A stretch of 64,000 bases of DNA from Bradyrhizobium sp. ISRA430 (GTDB lineage Bacteria > Pseudomonadota > Alphaproteobacteria > Rhizobiales > Xanthobacteraceae): NCBI RefSeq assembly GCF_029909975.1, contig NZ_CP094516.1, forward strand, positions 1,178,001 to 1,242,000. The letters run 5' to 3'. The notes under the pieces are model-generated. The model saw only the letters and a list, made by a program, of their open reading frames with translations, did no database searches and was not told the origin of the DNA. Each line of letters begins with the position of its first letter. Position 1 is the stretch's first letter. Made by a program: the position numbers and the translations under genes. Shown piece by piece: positions 11,126 to 19,198 of this stretch.

Positions 11126-11953
11126 CTAGCGCAGCGGCAATTGGTCGAGCTGACTCTGCGCCTTCTTGACGGTGGTGGCGAACCAGCTCTGGCTCGGCGC
11201 CTGCTTGGCGAAGCACGCCGTGAATGCGGTCATCGCATTGTCTTCGCGGGTCATGTCGCCGCGCGGGTCTTTCTTGTCGACGGGTCTGGCCATCATCTGC
11301 TTCCAGACCTTCTCGCAAGCCGGGATCGGCGCCGTCTTTACCGCGTCCGACGTGGCGACAAAGAAAACCTTCTCGCCCTGGATCGCGACGACGTCGATTT
11401 CGTCAGGCGGTCCTTTCAGATCGCCATTGCCGCGCACGCCCAGCACGGCGACCGCTACGCTCGCCGTCGCGGGCTTTGCGATCGGCAGCTCTGCATATTT
11501 GGCGAAAGCGGAATCCTGGATCGCAGCGTAGTAGAAGCGGTCTGACCTGAACGCGGCGCTGATCTCCTGCGGCATGCCGTCCTCGCGATGCTCGGCAAGC
11601 CAGTGCTTGAGCAGCGTGCTGGTCGTCACCACGACTTGCGTCTTGTCGCCTTCGGAGGCGAAAGCGAGCCCATCGAGATGGCCGAAGCCCGAGTCGCCCT
11701 TATAGAGCGTGTCGACGTTCGACTTTGCCTCCGTCGGCAGCCCCTTGATCGTGATCGGCCCCATCAGGCCACGCAGCACCTCTGCCAACTCCTTAAGAGC
11801 CATATCGTGCTGCTTGTAAGTCTCGTCGTTCTCCGCCGCCTTCGAGAACTTTGCGATGTAGCGATCGCGTAGGTCGAGGTATGGCTGCTCGGGAGCGGCC
11901 GCATATGCGTTGGTGGCGAACACGAGCAGGCAGAGCAAGGCAAGCGGTCTCAT
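11126..11953 (-). CDS. Secreted protein of unknown function
   Basis: The 275-residue product starts with a typical Sec signal peptide (MRPLALLCLLVFATNAYAA) and is otherwise soluble. I recognise no catalytic motif. The sequence has a helical, charged first part (DLRDRYIAKFSKAAE), a central alpha/beta-like region (KTQVVVTTSTLLKHWL) and two Cys near residues 217 and 249 that could form a disulfide. Codon use looks like that of its neighbours, and the gene is clearly real: signal peptide, no frame breaks, good coding bias. Function is unknown. A periplasmic location is the only supported statement. Confidence 0.75.
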   Translation of the reverse strand: MRPLALLCLLVFATNAYAAAPEQPYLDLRDRYIAKFSKAAENDETYKQHDMALKELAEVLRGLMGPITIKGLPTEAKSNVDTLYKGDSGFGHLDGLAFASEGDKTQVVVTTSTLLKHWLAEHREDGMPQEISAAFRSDRFYYAAIQDSAFAKYAELPIAKPATASVAVAVLGVRGNGDLKGPPDEIDVVAIQGEKVFFVATSDAVKTAPIPACEKVWKQMMARPVDKKDPRGDMTREDNAMTAFTACFAKQAPSQSWFATTVKKAQSQLDQLPLR

Positions 11954-12136
11954 GGCGATTCCCGCGGGGCGAAGTGATCTCCAGTCTTTGTGCCGGCGCT
12001 CGACGGGAGGTTCATCGGCCCCTCAGCCGTCAAAAAAATCTGCAGAATGATGTCGGTCTCCGAACGCCCCGTTCGTCGTGCCAATGCCGGGCCAATGACG
12101 CCGGCTCCACAGCTTTTGGCTAAGGAGAGCCTCACG

Positions 12137-12787
12137 ATGACCATCACCATTACCGCCTTTGAACGGTCACCCGATGGCGGCATAGGACTGGCGCGTGATA
12201 CGCGCGTTCGCTGGGCGTTTGAGGAAGTGGGTCAACCCTACAAGGTCCGCCTCGTTTCGTTTCATGCGATGAAGGAACCTGCGCATCTGGCTCTTCATCC
12301 TTTCGGTCAGATTCCGACCTATGAAGAAGGCGATCTCGTGCTGTTCGAGACGGGGGCGATCGTCTTCCACATCGCCCAGCGCCATGCCGGTCTTCTGCCG
12401 GATGACGCCAATGCCCGGGCGCGCGCGATCACTTGGATGTTTGCCGCGCTCAACACGGTGGAGCCGCCGATCCTTGAGCTTGGAACCGCCAGACTGTTAG
12501 AGGGCGACAAGCCCTGGAACAAGGAGCGCCTGCCTCTGGTCGAAGGTCGCATCCGCGACCGGCTGAACCAACTTTCCCGACGCCTCGGGGATACCGATTG
12601 GCTCGATGGTGCGTTCAGCGCGGGCGACCTGATGATGGTATCGGTGCTGCTCCGCCTGAAATCGTCGGGCATTCTGGACGAATATCCGAACCTGGCCGCC
12701 TATCTTGCCCGCGGTGAAGCGCGGCCCGCCTACAAGCGGGCTTTCGACGCTCAACTGGCGGTGAACACCGGCAAGCCGCTAATCTAG
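12137..12787 (+). CDS. Glutathione S-transferase family protein
   Basis: ATG 12137 follows an AAGGAGAG site. The 216-residue protein has an N-terminal thioredoxin-like domain (residues 1-85, ending in QIPTYEEGDLVLFETGAIV, where the Pro-Thr and Glu-Thr that bind glutathione are visible) and an all-helical C-terminal domain (residues 95-216). Such proteins conjugate glutathione to electrophiles or act as reductases. Its TAG stop lies within the same CTAG tetranucleotide that encodes the stop of the copper amine oxidase on the other strand, so the two genes are convergent and overlap by four bases. Confidence 0.88.
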   Translation: MTITITAFERSPDGGIGLARDTRVRWAFEEVGQPYKVRLVSFHAMKEPAHLALHPFGQIPTYEEGDLVLFETGAIVFHIAQRHAGLLPDDANARARAITWMFAALNTVEPPILELGTARLLEGDKPWNKERLPLVEGRIRDRLNQLSRRLGDTDWLDGAFSAGDLMMVSVLLRLKSSGILDEYPNLAAYLARGEARPAYKRAFDAQLAVNTGKPLI

Positions 12788-14781
12788 CTCCTTCGGCAGC
12801 ACGATCCGCCGGCGCCGTTTTGGTCGGCGGCGAGCACGCTGCGGCTGTTGCGGTCCGGCGGGATGTCGCCGGCGGCATTGGCCGCAAAGAAGCCGGTCGG
12901 CTTCAGCATGAAGCCGGCATATTCGACCGGCATGATCGGGAAATCCTCGGGCTTGCAGATATGAGTGTGGCCAAAGGAGTGCCACACCACGAGGTCGGCA
13001 TTCTCGATGTTGCGGTTCTGCGCGGCGTAGCGCGGCAGGCCGTCGCCGCCGGCATGGACGTTGGGATAGTCCCCGCTGGCGTATTTCTCGGCGGGATCGA
13101 ACGCCGTGACCCAGACATGCTTGGTGGCGAAGCCGCCTCGTCTGCGCACGTAACTGCCCTCCTGCGCCAGCATCAGCGGGCTCGGATTGACCACGAGCTT
13201 GTAGGCCGGCGCGCCGCCGACCGAATTGGTCTCGTTGGGATTGCTGATCTTCCAGAACCGGCCGGTCCCGCCATTGGCGACCGAGGCCGCGTCGCGCTCG
13301 CGCGACAGAATGCGCGTTGTCGTGTCAAACACGTTGCCATGCGGATTGTCATCGCCCCAGGGCCGCGGCATGAACTCATGCTCGGTGACGGTGTTACCGC
13401 CGCCATCGAGATCCATGTGCAGGCGCACGTTGAAGAAGTGCTGGTGCGTCGGCCCGCCCAGATTGTCGTCGACCATGCCGCCCCAGCGATATTTATCGCC
13501 GGGCTTGACGGCCGCAGTCTGGATGATGCCGGTGAGCTTAGTCTCGAGTTGGATGGTGCCGTCCTGGTAGAGGTACCAATAGAAGCCGTAGTCGTAATTG
13601 CCGACGGTTGCGAAGAACGAGATGACGAGCCGCCGGGAGCGGCGGACCTCGAACAGGCCGTTGCGGAATTCGTAGTGTTTCCAGGCAATTCCGTAGTCTT
13701 CTTCATGCATGCAGATGGCGTTCTGCATGACGAACGGCTCGCCCTTGCTGTCGGCCGCCGGCACGTCGAAATAATGGATGTTGCCGAGGCAGTCGCAGCC
13801 GAGCTCGAGCGCATTGGCGAGCATGCCGAGCCCGTATTCGCCGGCGTCGAACGCCGACTTCCAGAAATGGTTGGCGGTCGGGTCGGCATAAGGCACCACC
13901 ATCTCGGTGACGCTGGCGCGATGGATCAGCGAACGCTTGCGCCCGCCGTCCTGGTAGGCGAGCTGATGCAACACCAGCCCCTCGCGCGGCGTGAAGCCGA
14001 CGCGAAAGCTCCATTTCTGCCATTCGACCAGCCAGCCATCGACGCGGAAGCTCGCGCCCTCCGGCTGCTCGATGTGCAGCGGCTTGATGTCGGTGCGAGC
14101 GTTCTTGACTTCGTGTGCGCCGTAGTTCCGCTTCTTGCGCGGGATCGGCACGATCGGATCCGCATCGGTGAGGTCGATGACCCTGCCCCCGATCAGGTCG
14201 ACGACCGCGACGACGCCCTCGATCGGGTGGGCGTAGCCGTTGTCCTGGAGGTGCTCGCGAAAATAGCTGACGGCGCGCACGATACGTGCGCCGCGCTCGA
14301 ACTCCTTGTCGAAGAAGCCCGAGGAGAACGGATCGACCTGGACCAGCTCGATATCCTTGTCGCTGAGGCCGCGCCGGTGCATCGCCGCGCGCCAACCGGG
14401 ATCGGCCTTGACCACGGCCTCGCATTTGAAGAACTCCTCGAGCATCAGCGGGGGCTGCCCGTAGGGGGCCTCGCGGTTCGGCACGACCTTGCGGCCGACG
14501 ATCTCGCCGCGGCTGAGATCGACGATGTGCTCGATCGCCTCGCCGGTCACGATGTCCAGCGTCAGCACGAAGGCGCGGCGCGGCAGCCCTGCCCCGCCTG
14601 CCGCCAGCTCCTGCTTGGTCGGCTCTTCCAGGCGCACGGCCGGGAAGCGGCAGCTCTCGGGCGATGTGGCTGCTGCGCGCACCAGCGCGCACGCCGCGGA
14701 GATTTCCGCGGTCGTCAGCGGATCGAGCGGATGCGGTGTGGCGGCCTGCGCCGGCGATGTGGCTGTGACGGTATCGAGCAT
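12784..14781 (-). CDS. Copper-containing primary amine oxidase
   Basis: This 665-residue protein oxidatively deaminates primary amines to aldehydes, releasing ammonia and hydrogen peroxide, with copper and a topaquinone made from its own Tyr. The site is complete. The topaquinone precursor is Tyr396 in VGNYDYG. The catalytic base is Asp312 in FDAGEYG. Copper ligands are His446 and His448 (THQHFF) and His607 (GHTHICKPEDFP). No signal peptide is visible, so it is probably cytoplasmic, like some Gram-positive histamine oxidases. It follows the SxxK hydrolase gene by 15 bases on the same strand. An AraC-type regulator is read divergently from that pair, a setting reminiscent of the FeaR-controlled tyramine oxidase of E. 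coli. The substrate amine is unknown. Confidence 0.95.
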   Translation of the reverse strand: MLDTVTATSPAQAATPHPLDPLTTAEISAACALVRAAATSPESCRFPAVRLEEPTKQELAAGGAGLPRRAFVLTLDIVTGEAIEHIVDLSRGEIVGRKVVPNREAPYGQPPLMLEEFFKCEAVVKADPGWRAAMHRRGLSDKDIELVQVDPFSSGFFDKEFERGARIVRAVSYFREHLQDNGYAHPIEGVVAVVDLIGGRVIDLTDADPIVPIPRKKRNYGAHEVKNARTDIKPLHIEQPEGASFRVDGWLVEWQKWSFRVGFTPREGLVLHQLAYQDGGRKRSLIHRASVTEMVVPYADPTANHFWKSAFDAGEYGLGMLANALELGCDCLGNIHYFDVPAADSKGEPFVMQNAICMHEEDYGIAWKHYEFRNGLFEVRRSRRLVISFFATVGNYDYGFYWYLYQDGTIQLETKLTGIIQTAAVKPGDKYRWGGMVDDNLGGPTHQHFFNVRLHMDLDGGGNTVTEHEFMPRPWGDDNPHGNVFDTTTRILSRERDAASVANGGTGRFWKISNPNETNSVGGAPAYKLVVNPSPLMLAQEGSYVRRRGGFATKHVWVTAFDPAEKYASGDYPNVHAGGDGLPRYAAQNRNIENADLVVWHSFGHTHICKPEDFPIMPVEYAGFMLKPTGFFAANAAGDIPPDRNSRSVLAADQNGAGGSCCRRS

Positions 14782-14796
14782 GATGATGTCCGAGAG

Positions 14797-15993
14797 TCAG
14801 CGCGAGGCGAGATGCGCGGTGATGGCGCGAAACGCGGCGAGCCAGCGATGATCGAGCGGAACGTCCATCGCCTTCGGCTGAGTCGCGAGCTTGACGATCA
14901 CGGTATCGGAGGCCGCGTCGACATAGAGCCACTGGCCATGGATGCCGATCGCGGCGAGATCGTTGCGCGAGGGATCGATCGTGTACCATTTGCTGCGGTA
15001 GCGCGCGCCCGGGAAGATGTCGGCGAGATCGCCGTCCGCCCACGCCTTGTGATCGCCGTTCTCGTGGATGTCGTCGATCCACCAGCCCGGCACCACCTGC
15101 CGCCCCTGAACAGTGCCGCGGCAGCGGATCATCTCGCCGAACCGGATCAGGTCGCGTGGAGTGACCGAGAGCCCGCCCGCGATGCGGCCCATGCCGTGGC
15201 TATCGAGAGTCATCGAGGCATCCTCCTCCGCACCCATCGGTTGCCAGAGATATTCAGAGAGGATGCGCGGGTACGACTGGGCGCAGGCGCGCTCATAGAC
15301 CCAGCCGAGCACTTCCGTGTTCGGCGAGACGTAGTGGAACACCTTGCCGTGTGGTTTGCCTGTGGCCCGCAGCGTCGTGAGATAGGCCCGTTGGTGACCG
15401 GCCTCGACACCGGGCGGCGGCACGTCCCAGCCCGAGGAGAAGCGATAGCGCGCGACGTCGCCGGCAGGGTCCTCGTAGTCCTCCTCGAACTTGATCGCGA
15501 CCGCCATGTCGAGGACGTTGCGGACGGTGCAGGTGCCGTAGGCCGAATTCTCGAGCTCCGGCACATAGCGGACCACCCTCGCCTCCGGATCGACCAGGCC
15601 GCGTGCGGCGAGCACGCCGCCGAGCGTGCCGGCGATCGATTTGCTGATGGAGCAGACCAGGTGCGGCGTGGTCGTGCTCATGCCGTCGTCATACCATTCG
15701 TGGATCAGCGAGCCCCGGTGCATGACGAGCAGCGCATCGGCGAAGGTCTCGCGCAGCGTGGCCTCGATGGTGGTGGGATTGCCGTCAGGCGCCGTGAAGC
15801 CTAGCTTGGTCAGCTCACGCGGCGCGCTTGCGATCGGTGTCGGCTGCGCTGAGCGGCGGATTTCCGCTGTCGGCAGCACCTCACGGACGTGGGTGAACCC
15901 CCAACGGATGGCGGGGAAGCTGCGCCAGTTGGCACGCGTTACTTGGGCCTCGGGCGCAGCCGGGCTGCCGCGCATGATCTCGGTCGGTCGCAT
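14797..15993 (-). CDS. SxxK serine hydrolase (beta-lactamase / 6-aminohexanoate-dimer hydrolase-like)
   Basis: The start at ATG 15993 has GGAGG 7 bases upstream, giving 398 residues. The nucleophile motif is Ser115-Ile-Ser-Lys118 (CSISKSIAG), and the family's Tyr region is in FHYVSPNTEVLGW. This is the same arrangement as NylB-type amide hydrolases and esterases of the beta-lactamase fold. No signal peptide is seen, so a role on an intracellular amide or ester is more likely than cell-wall work. It is the first gene of a two-gene operon with the copper amine oxidase. A plausible but unproven pathway is hydrolysis of an amide or ester to release an amine, which the oxidase then deaminates. Confidence 0.88.
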   Translation of the reverse strand: MRPTEIMRGSPAAPEAQVTRANWRSFPAIRWGFTHVREVLPTAEIRRSAQPTPIASAPRELTKLGFTAPDGNPTTIEATLRETFADALLVMHRGSLIHEWYDDGMSTTTPHLVCSISKSIAGTLGGVLAARGLVDPEARVVRYVPELENSAYGTCTVRNVLDMAVAIKFEEDYEDPAGDVARYRFSSGWDVPPPGVEAGHQRAYLTTLRATGKPHGKVFHYVSPNTEVLGWVYERACAQSYPRILSEYLWQPMGAEEDASMTLDSHGMGRIAGGLSVTPRDLIRFGEMIRCRGTVQGRQVVPGWWIDDIHENGDHKAWADGDLADIFPGARYRSKWYTIDPSRNDLAAIGIHGQWLYVDAASDTVIVKLATQPKAMDVPLDHRWLAAFRAITAHLASR

Positions 15994-16173
15994 CTCGATC
16001 CTCCGATAGGCCGTCCCGACCTCGATGGCGGGAACGGCAGGACGAAAGTCTGCATCCGGGCGCGGCCGGGCGTTATCGAGATCCGGCAATATTTCGCTGG
16101 ACACCGCCCGCGGCCGTGCCAGTCTGGCGCGGTTCTTGCTGGTCGGAGGGCCTTGCAAATTTCGAGCGTTGTC

Positions 16174-17163
16174 ATGGGCTTGGACGCGACTCTTCCGACG
16201 CCAGGTTCGGCCGTCAGCCTGCTTCAGGCCAGCAGCACGGATGTCGATGAGCATTGCGCCACGCTCGGCCGCTGGCGGCTGAGCTATGACCAGATCAGCG
16301 CCGGCACTTTCGCAGGCAGTTTCACGCAGCTCTCGCTGCCCCGCCTCGAGGCGTTCCGCGAAATCACCAGCCAACAGGTCCGCCAGTACGGCCAACTCGG
16401 CGCTGGTAGCTTTGGCATCGGCCTGCCCTGGCACGCTACGGACGAGGTCAATTGCAATGGTGCCAGCGTCGCAGGTGCCAAGGTCATCGCCTGCATCGAC
16501 GCCGAGGTCGATATGTGCACGCCGAAGGCATTTGAGCTGCGCGGCGTCGTCACCAGCGCTGGCCTGATCGAGGAGCTCGCCGCGCGTCTCGACATCGCGC
16601 TGCCACGCGCCGTCTGGCACCAGCTCTCCGTGATCGAGATGGCGGAGGCGCCGGTGGCGCGACTGCGCCGGCATCTCGCCGTGATCCACGACATCATCAC
16701 GGTCGCACCAGAGTCGTTCAACGATCCGGCGGCGCAACTGGCGCTCGAGGACGCCCTCCTCGTCGAGATCATGGACATGCTGCCGACCGCACGCCCAAGC
16801 GATCCCGGACGCAGCGCCACGGCCCGCAAGCGGACCGTCGATCGCGCCCGCGAACTGATGCACGGCAGCGGCGATCGCTCGCTCTCGCTCTTGGAGGTGT
16901 GCAAGGCGGTTGGCGCGAGCCCACGCAAGCTCGGCTATTGCTTCCAGGAGGTCTTGGGCACGAGCCCGATGCACTATTGGCGTGCGATGCGCCTGAACCG
17001 CGTGCGGCGCGATCTCAAGCGCGCCGATGGCGCCAACACGTCCGTCTACGACATCGCCGTGCAGCACGGCTTCTGGCACTTCAGCCAGTTTTCGCTCGAC
17101 TATAAGCGCCACTTCTCCGAGCTGCCCTCGGAGACCCTGCGGCGCGCCAGGCTTGTGGCCTAA
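16174..17163 (+). CDS. AraC-family regulator (EutR/FeaR-like C-terminal HTH)
   Basis: The 329-residue protein has a ligand-binding-type N-terminal half and a C-terminal AraC double helix-turn-helix. Its first recognition unit covers LLEVCKAVGASPRKLGYCFQ and its second covers VYDIAVQHGFWHFSQFSLDY, ending in the family signature YKRHFSELPSETL. The HTH half resembles the ethanolamine regulator EutR in wording and spacing. It is divergent from the serine hydrolase-amine oxidase operon across 180 bases, so it probably controls that operon in response to an amine or its precursor. The start is uncertain: ATG 16174 has no strong Shine-Dalgarno sequence, but upstream in-frame sequence looks non-coding. 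Confidence 0.85.
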   Translation: MGLDATLPTPGSAVSLLQASSTDVDEHCATLGRWRLSYDQISAGTFAGSFTQLSLPRLEAFREITSQQVRQYGQLGAGSFGIGLPWHATDEVNCNGASVAGAKVIACIDAEVDMCTPKAFELRGVVTSAGLIEELAARLDIALPRAVWHQLSVIEMAEAPVARLRRHLAVIHDIITVAPESFNDPAAQLALEDALLVEIMDMLPTARPSDPGRSATARKRTVDRARELMHGSGDRSLSLLEVCKAVGASPRKLGYCFQEVLGTSPMHYWRAMRLNRVRRDLKRADGANTSVYDIAVQHGFWHFSQFSLDYKRHFSELPSETLRRARLVA

Positions 17164-17169
17164 CCCGTA

Positions 17170-17835
17170 TCAGCGATGCCGCAGCCGGCGGTTGACCCGG
17201 CGCGCGAGATAGTCGCCTGCGCTCTGGACGAGCTGCACCAGCGCGATCAGCACCACCACGACGGCCAGCATCATCTCCGGCATGAAGCGCTGGTAGCCGT
17301 AGCGAATGCCGAGATCGCCGAGCCCGCCGCCGCCGACCGCGCCGACCATGGCGGAGTAGCCGAGCAGGCTGACGACCGCGAGCGTCAGCGCCAGGAGCAG
17401 CCCCGGCAGTGCCTCGGGGATCAGCACCTTGAGCACGATCTGGAGCGGCGACGCGCCGAACGAGGACGCGGTCTCGATCAGCCCTGCATCGACCTCGCGG
17501 ATTGCGGCTTCGACCAGGCGCGCGATGAACGGCGTCGAGGCGATCGTCAGCGGCACGATCGCCGCCGTCGATCCGATCGAGGTTCCGGCGACGAGCCGCG
17601 TGAACGGGATGATCGCCACGACGAGGATGATGAAGGGCGTGGAGCGCGTCGCATTGACGATGATGCCGAGCACGGCATTGATGACGGGCGCCGCGAACAG
17701 CTCGCCTTTCCGACTGGTCGCGAGGAAGACGCCAATCGGCAGGCCGAAGGCGGTGCCGAGCAACGCCGCGACCCCGACCATGAACAGGCTCTCGCCGGTG
17801 GCCTGGATGATCAGGTTGATGAGTTCAGGCGACAT
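17170..17835 (-). CDS. metI: Methionine-type ABC transporter permease (MetI)
   Basis: The 221-residue membrane protein has five hydrophobic segments and the ABC permease coupling loop, EAAIREVDAGLIETASSFGA, near residue 120, as in MetI. MetI pairs with the MetN ATPase to import methionine and related compounds delivered by a MetQ lipoprotein. The gene overlaps the end of metN by 11 bases, so the two are translationally coupled. No metQ gene follows: immediately downstream is the convergent AraC regulator gene. The binding protein must be encoded elsewhere, or the substrate may not be methionine. Confidence 0.88.
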   Translation of the reverse strand: MSPELINLIIQATGESLFMVGVAALLGTAFGLPIGVFLATSRKGELFAAPVINAVLGIIVNATRSTPFIILVVAIIPFTRLVAGTSIGSTAAIVPLTIASTPFIARLVEAAIREVDAGLIETASSFGASPLQIVLKVLIPEALPGLLLALTLAVVSLLGYSAMVGAVGGGGLGDLGIRYGYQRFMPEMMLAVVVVLIALVQLVQSAGDYLARRVNRRLRHR

Positions 17836-18961
17836 AGCCGAGCCGCTCCGCTGCGAATTGATATTGAGATAACCAGGCGAGCGCCCGCCCCACCGCGGCC
17901 TCGCCGCCGGGAATGCCAAGGGGAATGCCAAGCGTCAGTGAGCCGACATGCTGGCCGCCGATCTCGTCGATGCGGGCCGACAGCAGCGAGACGTCAAGGC
18001 CGAGCTCGCGCGCGAGCCGCGCGACCAGCGTATCGCCGGTCCCTGCGCCGCGCACCTGGACGCGGATGACGACCTGCCCGCCTGAAAGCGGTTCAGACAC
18101 AAGCCGGCTCGCCAACGACACCGGCAGGCTGTCGCCGATCACCTCGGCCAGGAAGGACTGCGTGATCGGGTGTTGTGGATGGGTGAAGATGTCGGCGACA
18201 TGGCCCTTTTCGACGATGCGGCCGCTATCCAGCACGACGACTTCGTTCGCGAGCTGACGGACGACTGACATCTCGTGCGTGATCAGCACGATGGTCACCC
18301 CGAGCTCGCGGTTGATGCTCGCGAGCAGATCGAGGATCGCACGCGTGGTCTGCGGATCGAGCGCCGAGGTTGCCTCGTCCGACAACAGCACGCTCGGCCG
18401 GGTCGCAAGCGCCCGCGCGATGCCGACCCGCTGCTTCTGGCCGCCGGACAGCTCCGAGGGATAGCGGTCGTGCTTGTCGGCGATGCCGACCAGCGCGAGC
18501 AACTCGGCCACGCGCGCCTTGATCTCTGCTTTCGGCCATCCCGCGATCTCCAGCGGCAGCGCGATGTTGGCGGCCGCCGTCCGCGATGACAGCAGGTTGA
18601 AGTGCTGGAAAATCATCCCGATCGAACGCTGCGCCAGTCGCAGCTCATGGCCGGCGAGTGCGGAGATGTCGCGGCCGTCGACGACGACGCGGCCCGTCGT
18701 CGGTTTTTCCAGCCCGTTGATCAGGCGGACCAGGCTCGACTTGCCGGCGCCCGAGCGGCCGATCACGCCGGTGATCGATCCGCGCGCGATGGCGAAATCG
18801 ATGCCTTGCAGCGCATTGACGCCGGGTTTGCCGCGATAGGCCGGATAGAGCTTCGAGATGCCCTCGAAGCGGACCATCGTATCCGCCGGGACTGGGGCTT
18901 GTGATACCGCCTCACGAGGATCGATCGGCCGTCCGATGGCCAGGGATTGGTGCGCGTTCAT
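17825..18961 (-). CDS. metN: Methionine-type ABC transporter ATP-binding protein (MetN) with NIL domain
   Basis: From ATG 18961 the protein has 378 residues. Walker A is GRSGAGKSS near residue 70, the ABC signature is LSGGQKQR near residue 170, Walker B is VLLSDEATSALDP, and the switch His is in LITHEMSV. The last 80 residues form a NIL domain, the regulatory part that lets MetN be inhibited by internal methionine. A 28-residue N-terminal extension precedes the ABC core, longer than in E. coli MetN. The gene forms an operon with metI. An inverted repeat at 19120-19138 upstream may be its operator. Confidence 0.9.
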   Translation of the reverse strand: MNAHQSLAIGRPIDPREAVSQAPVPADTMVRFEGISKLYPAYRGKPGVNALQGIDFAIARGSITGVIGRSGAGKSSLVRLINGLEKPTTGRVVVDGRDISALAGHELRLAQRSIGMIFQHFNLLSSRTAAANIALPLEIAGWPKAEIKARVAELLALVGIADKHDRYPSELSGGQKQRVGIARALATRPSVLLSDEATSALDPQTTRAILDLLASINRELGVTIVLITHEMSVVRQLANEVVVLDSGRIVEKGHVADIFTHPQHPITQSFLAEVIGDSLPVSLASRLVSEPLSGGQVVIRVQVRGAGTGDTLVARLARELGLDVSLLSARIDEIGGQHVGSLTLGIPLGIPGGEAAVGRALAWLSQYQFAAERLGYVA

Positions 18962-19119
18962 CTTTTTCACAACGGATCGCCGGCTCGCAACGCCATGCAG
19001 GGTGCGAGGGCAAGTCGCTTCAAGCGACGGGGAAACAGCGTGGCAGACGGTTCCATCGGAAGCGCTGCACTGCAGCACACACCATCGCGCGTTCATGGCC
19101 GTCTGGCAATTTCAGATAT

Positions 19120-19138
19120 TTTCTCCGCGGAGGAGAAA
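19120..19138. promoter_or_regulatory. Inverted repeat upstream of metNI
   Basis: TTTCTCC (19120-19126) and GGAGAAA (19132-19138) form a 7-base inverted repeat around GCGGA. Similar AT-flanked pieces (AGAAAATTC at 19162-19170) follow. The position, about 160 bases ahead of the metN start and just after the DASS transporter stop, suits an operator of an Lrp-like or other dimeric regulator. The regulator is not identified. Confidence 0.35.
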
Positions 19139-19198
19139 TTTTCCAGATCCCTCCCCGCCGAAGAAAATTCATCCGCGGCGGGCGACCGGCGAGTCCCC

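Noticed and set aside
12820..15804. A 994-codon open frame on the plus strand opposite the amine oxidase and hydrolase genes
   Set aside because: It is the antisense of two well-supported genes, its product is a repetitive Arg/Asp/Val-rich string with no known motif, and such frames arise from GC-rich codon bias. The same holds for long frames at 3607-5199, 6263-7948, 31435-32910, 40408-42693, 53313-55289 and 57629-59392.
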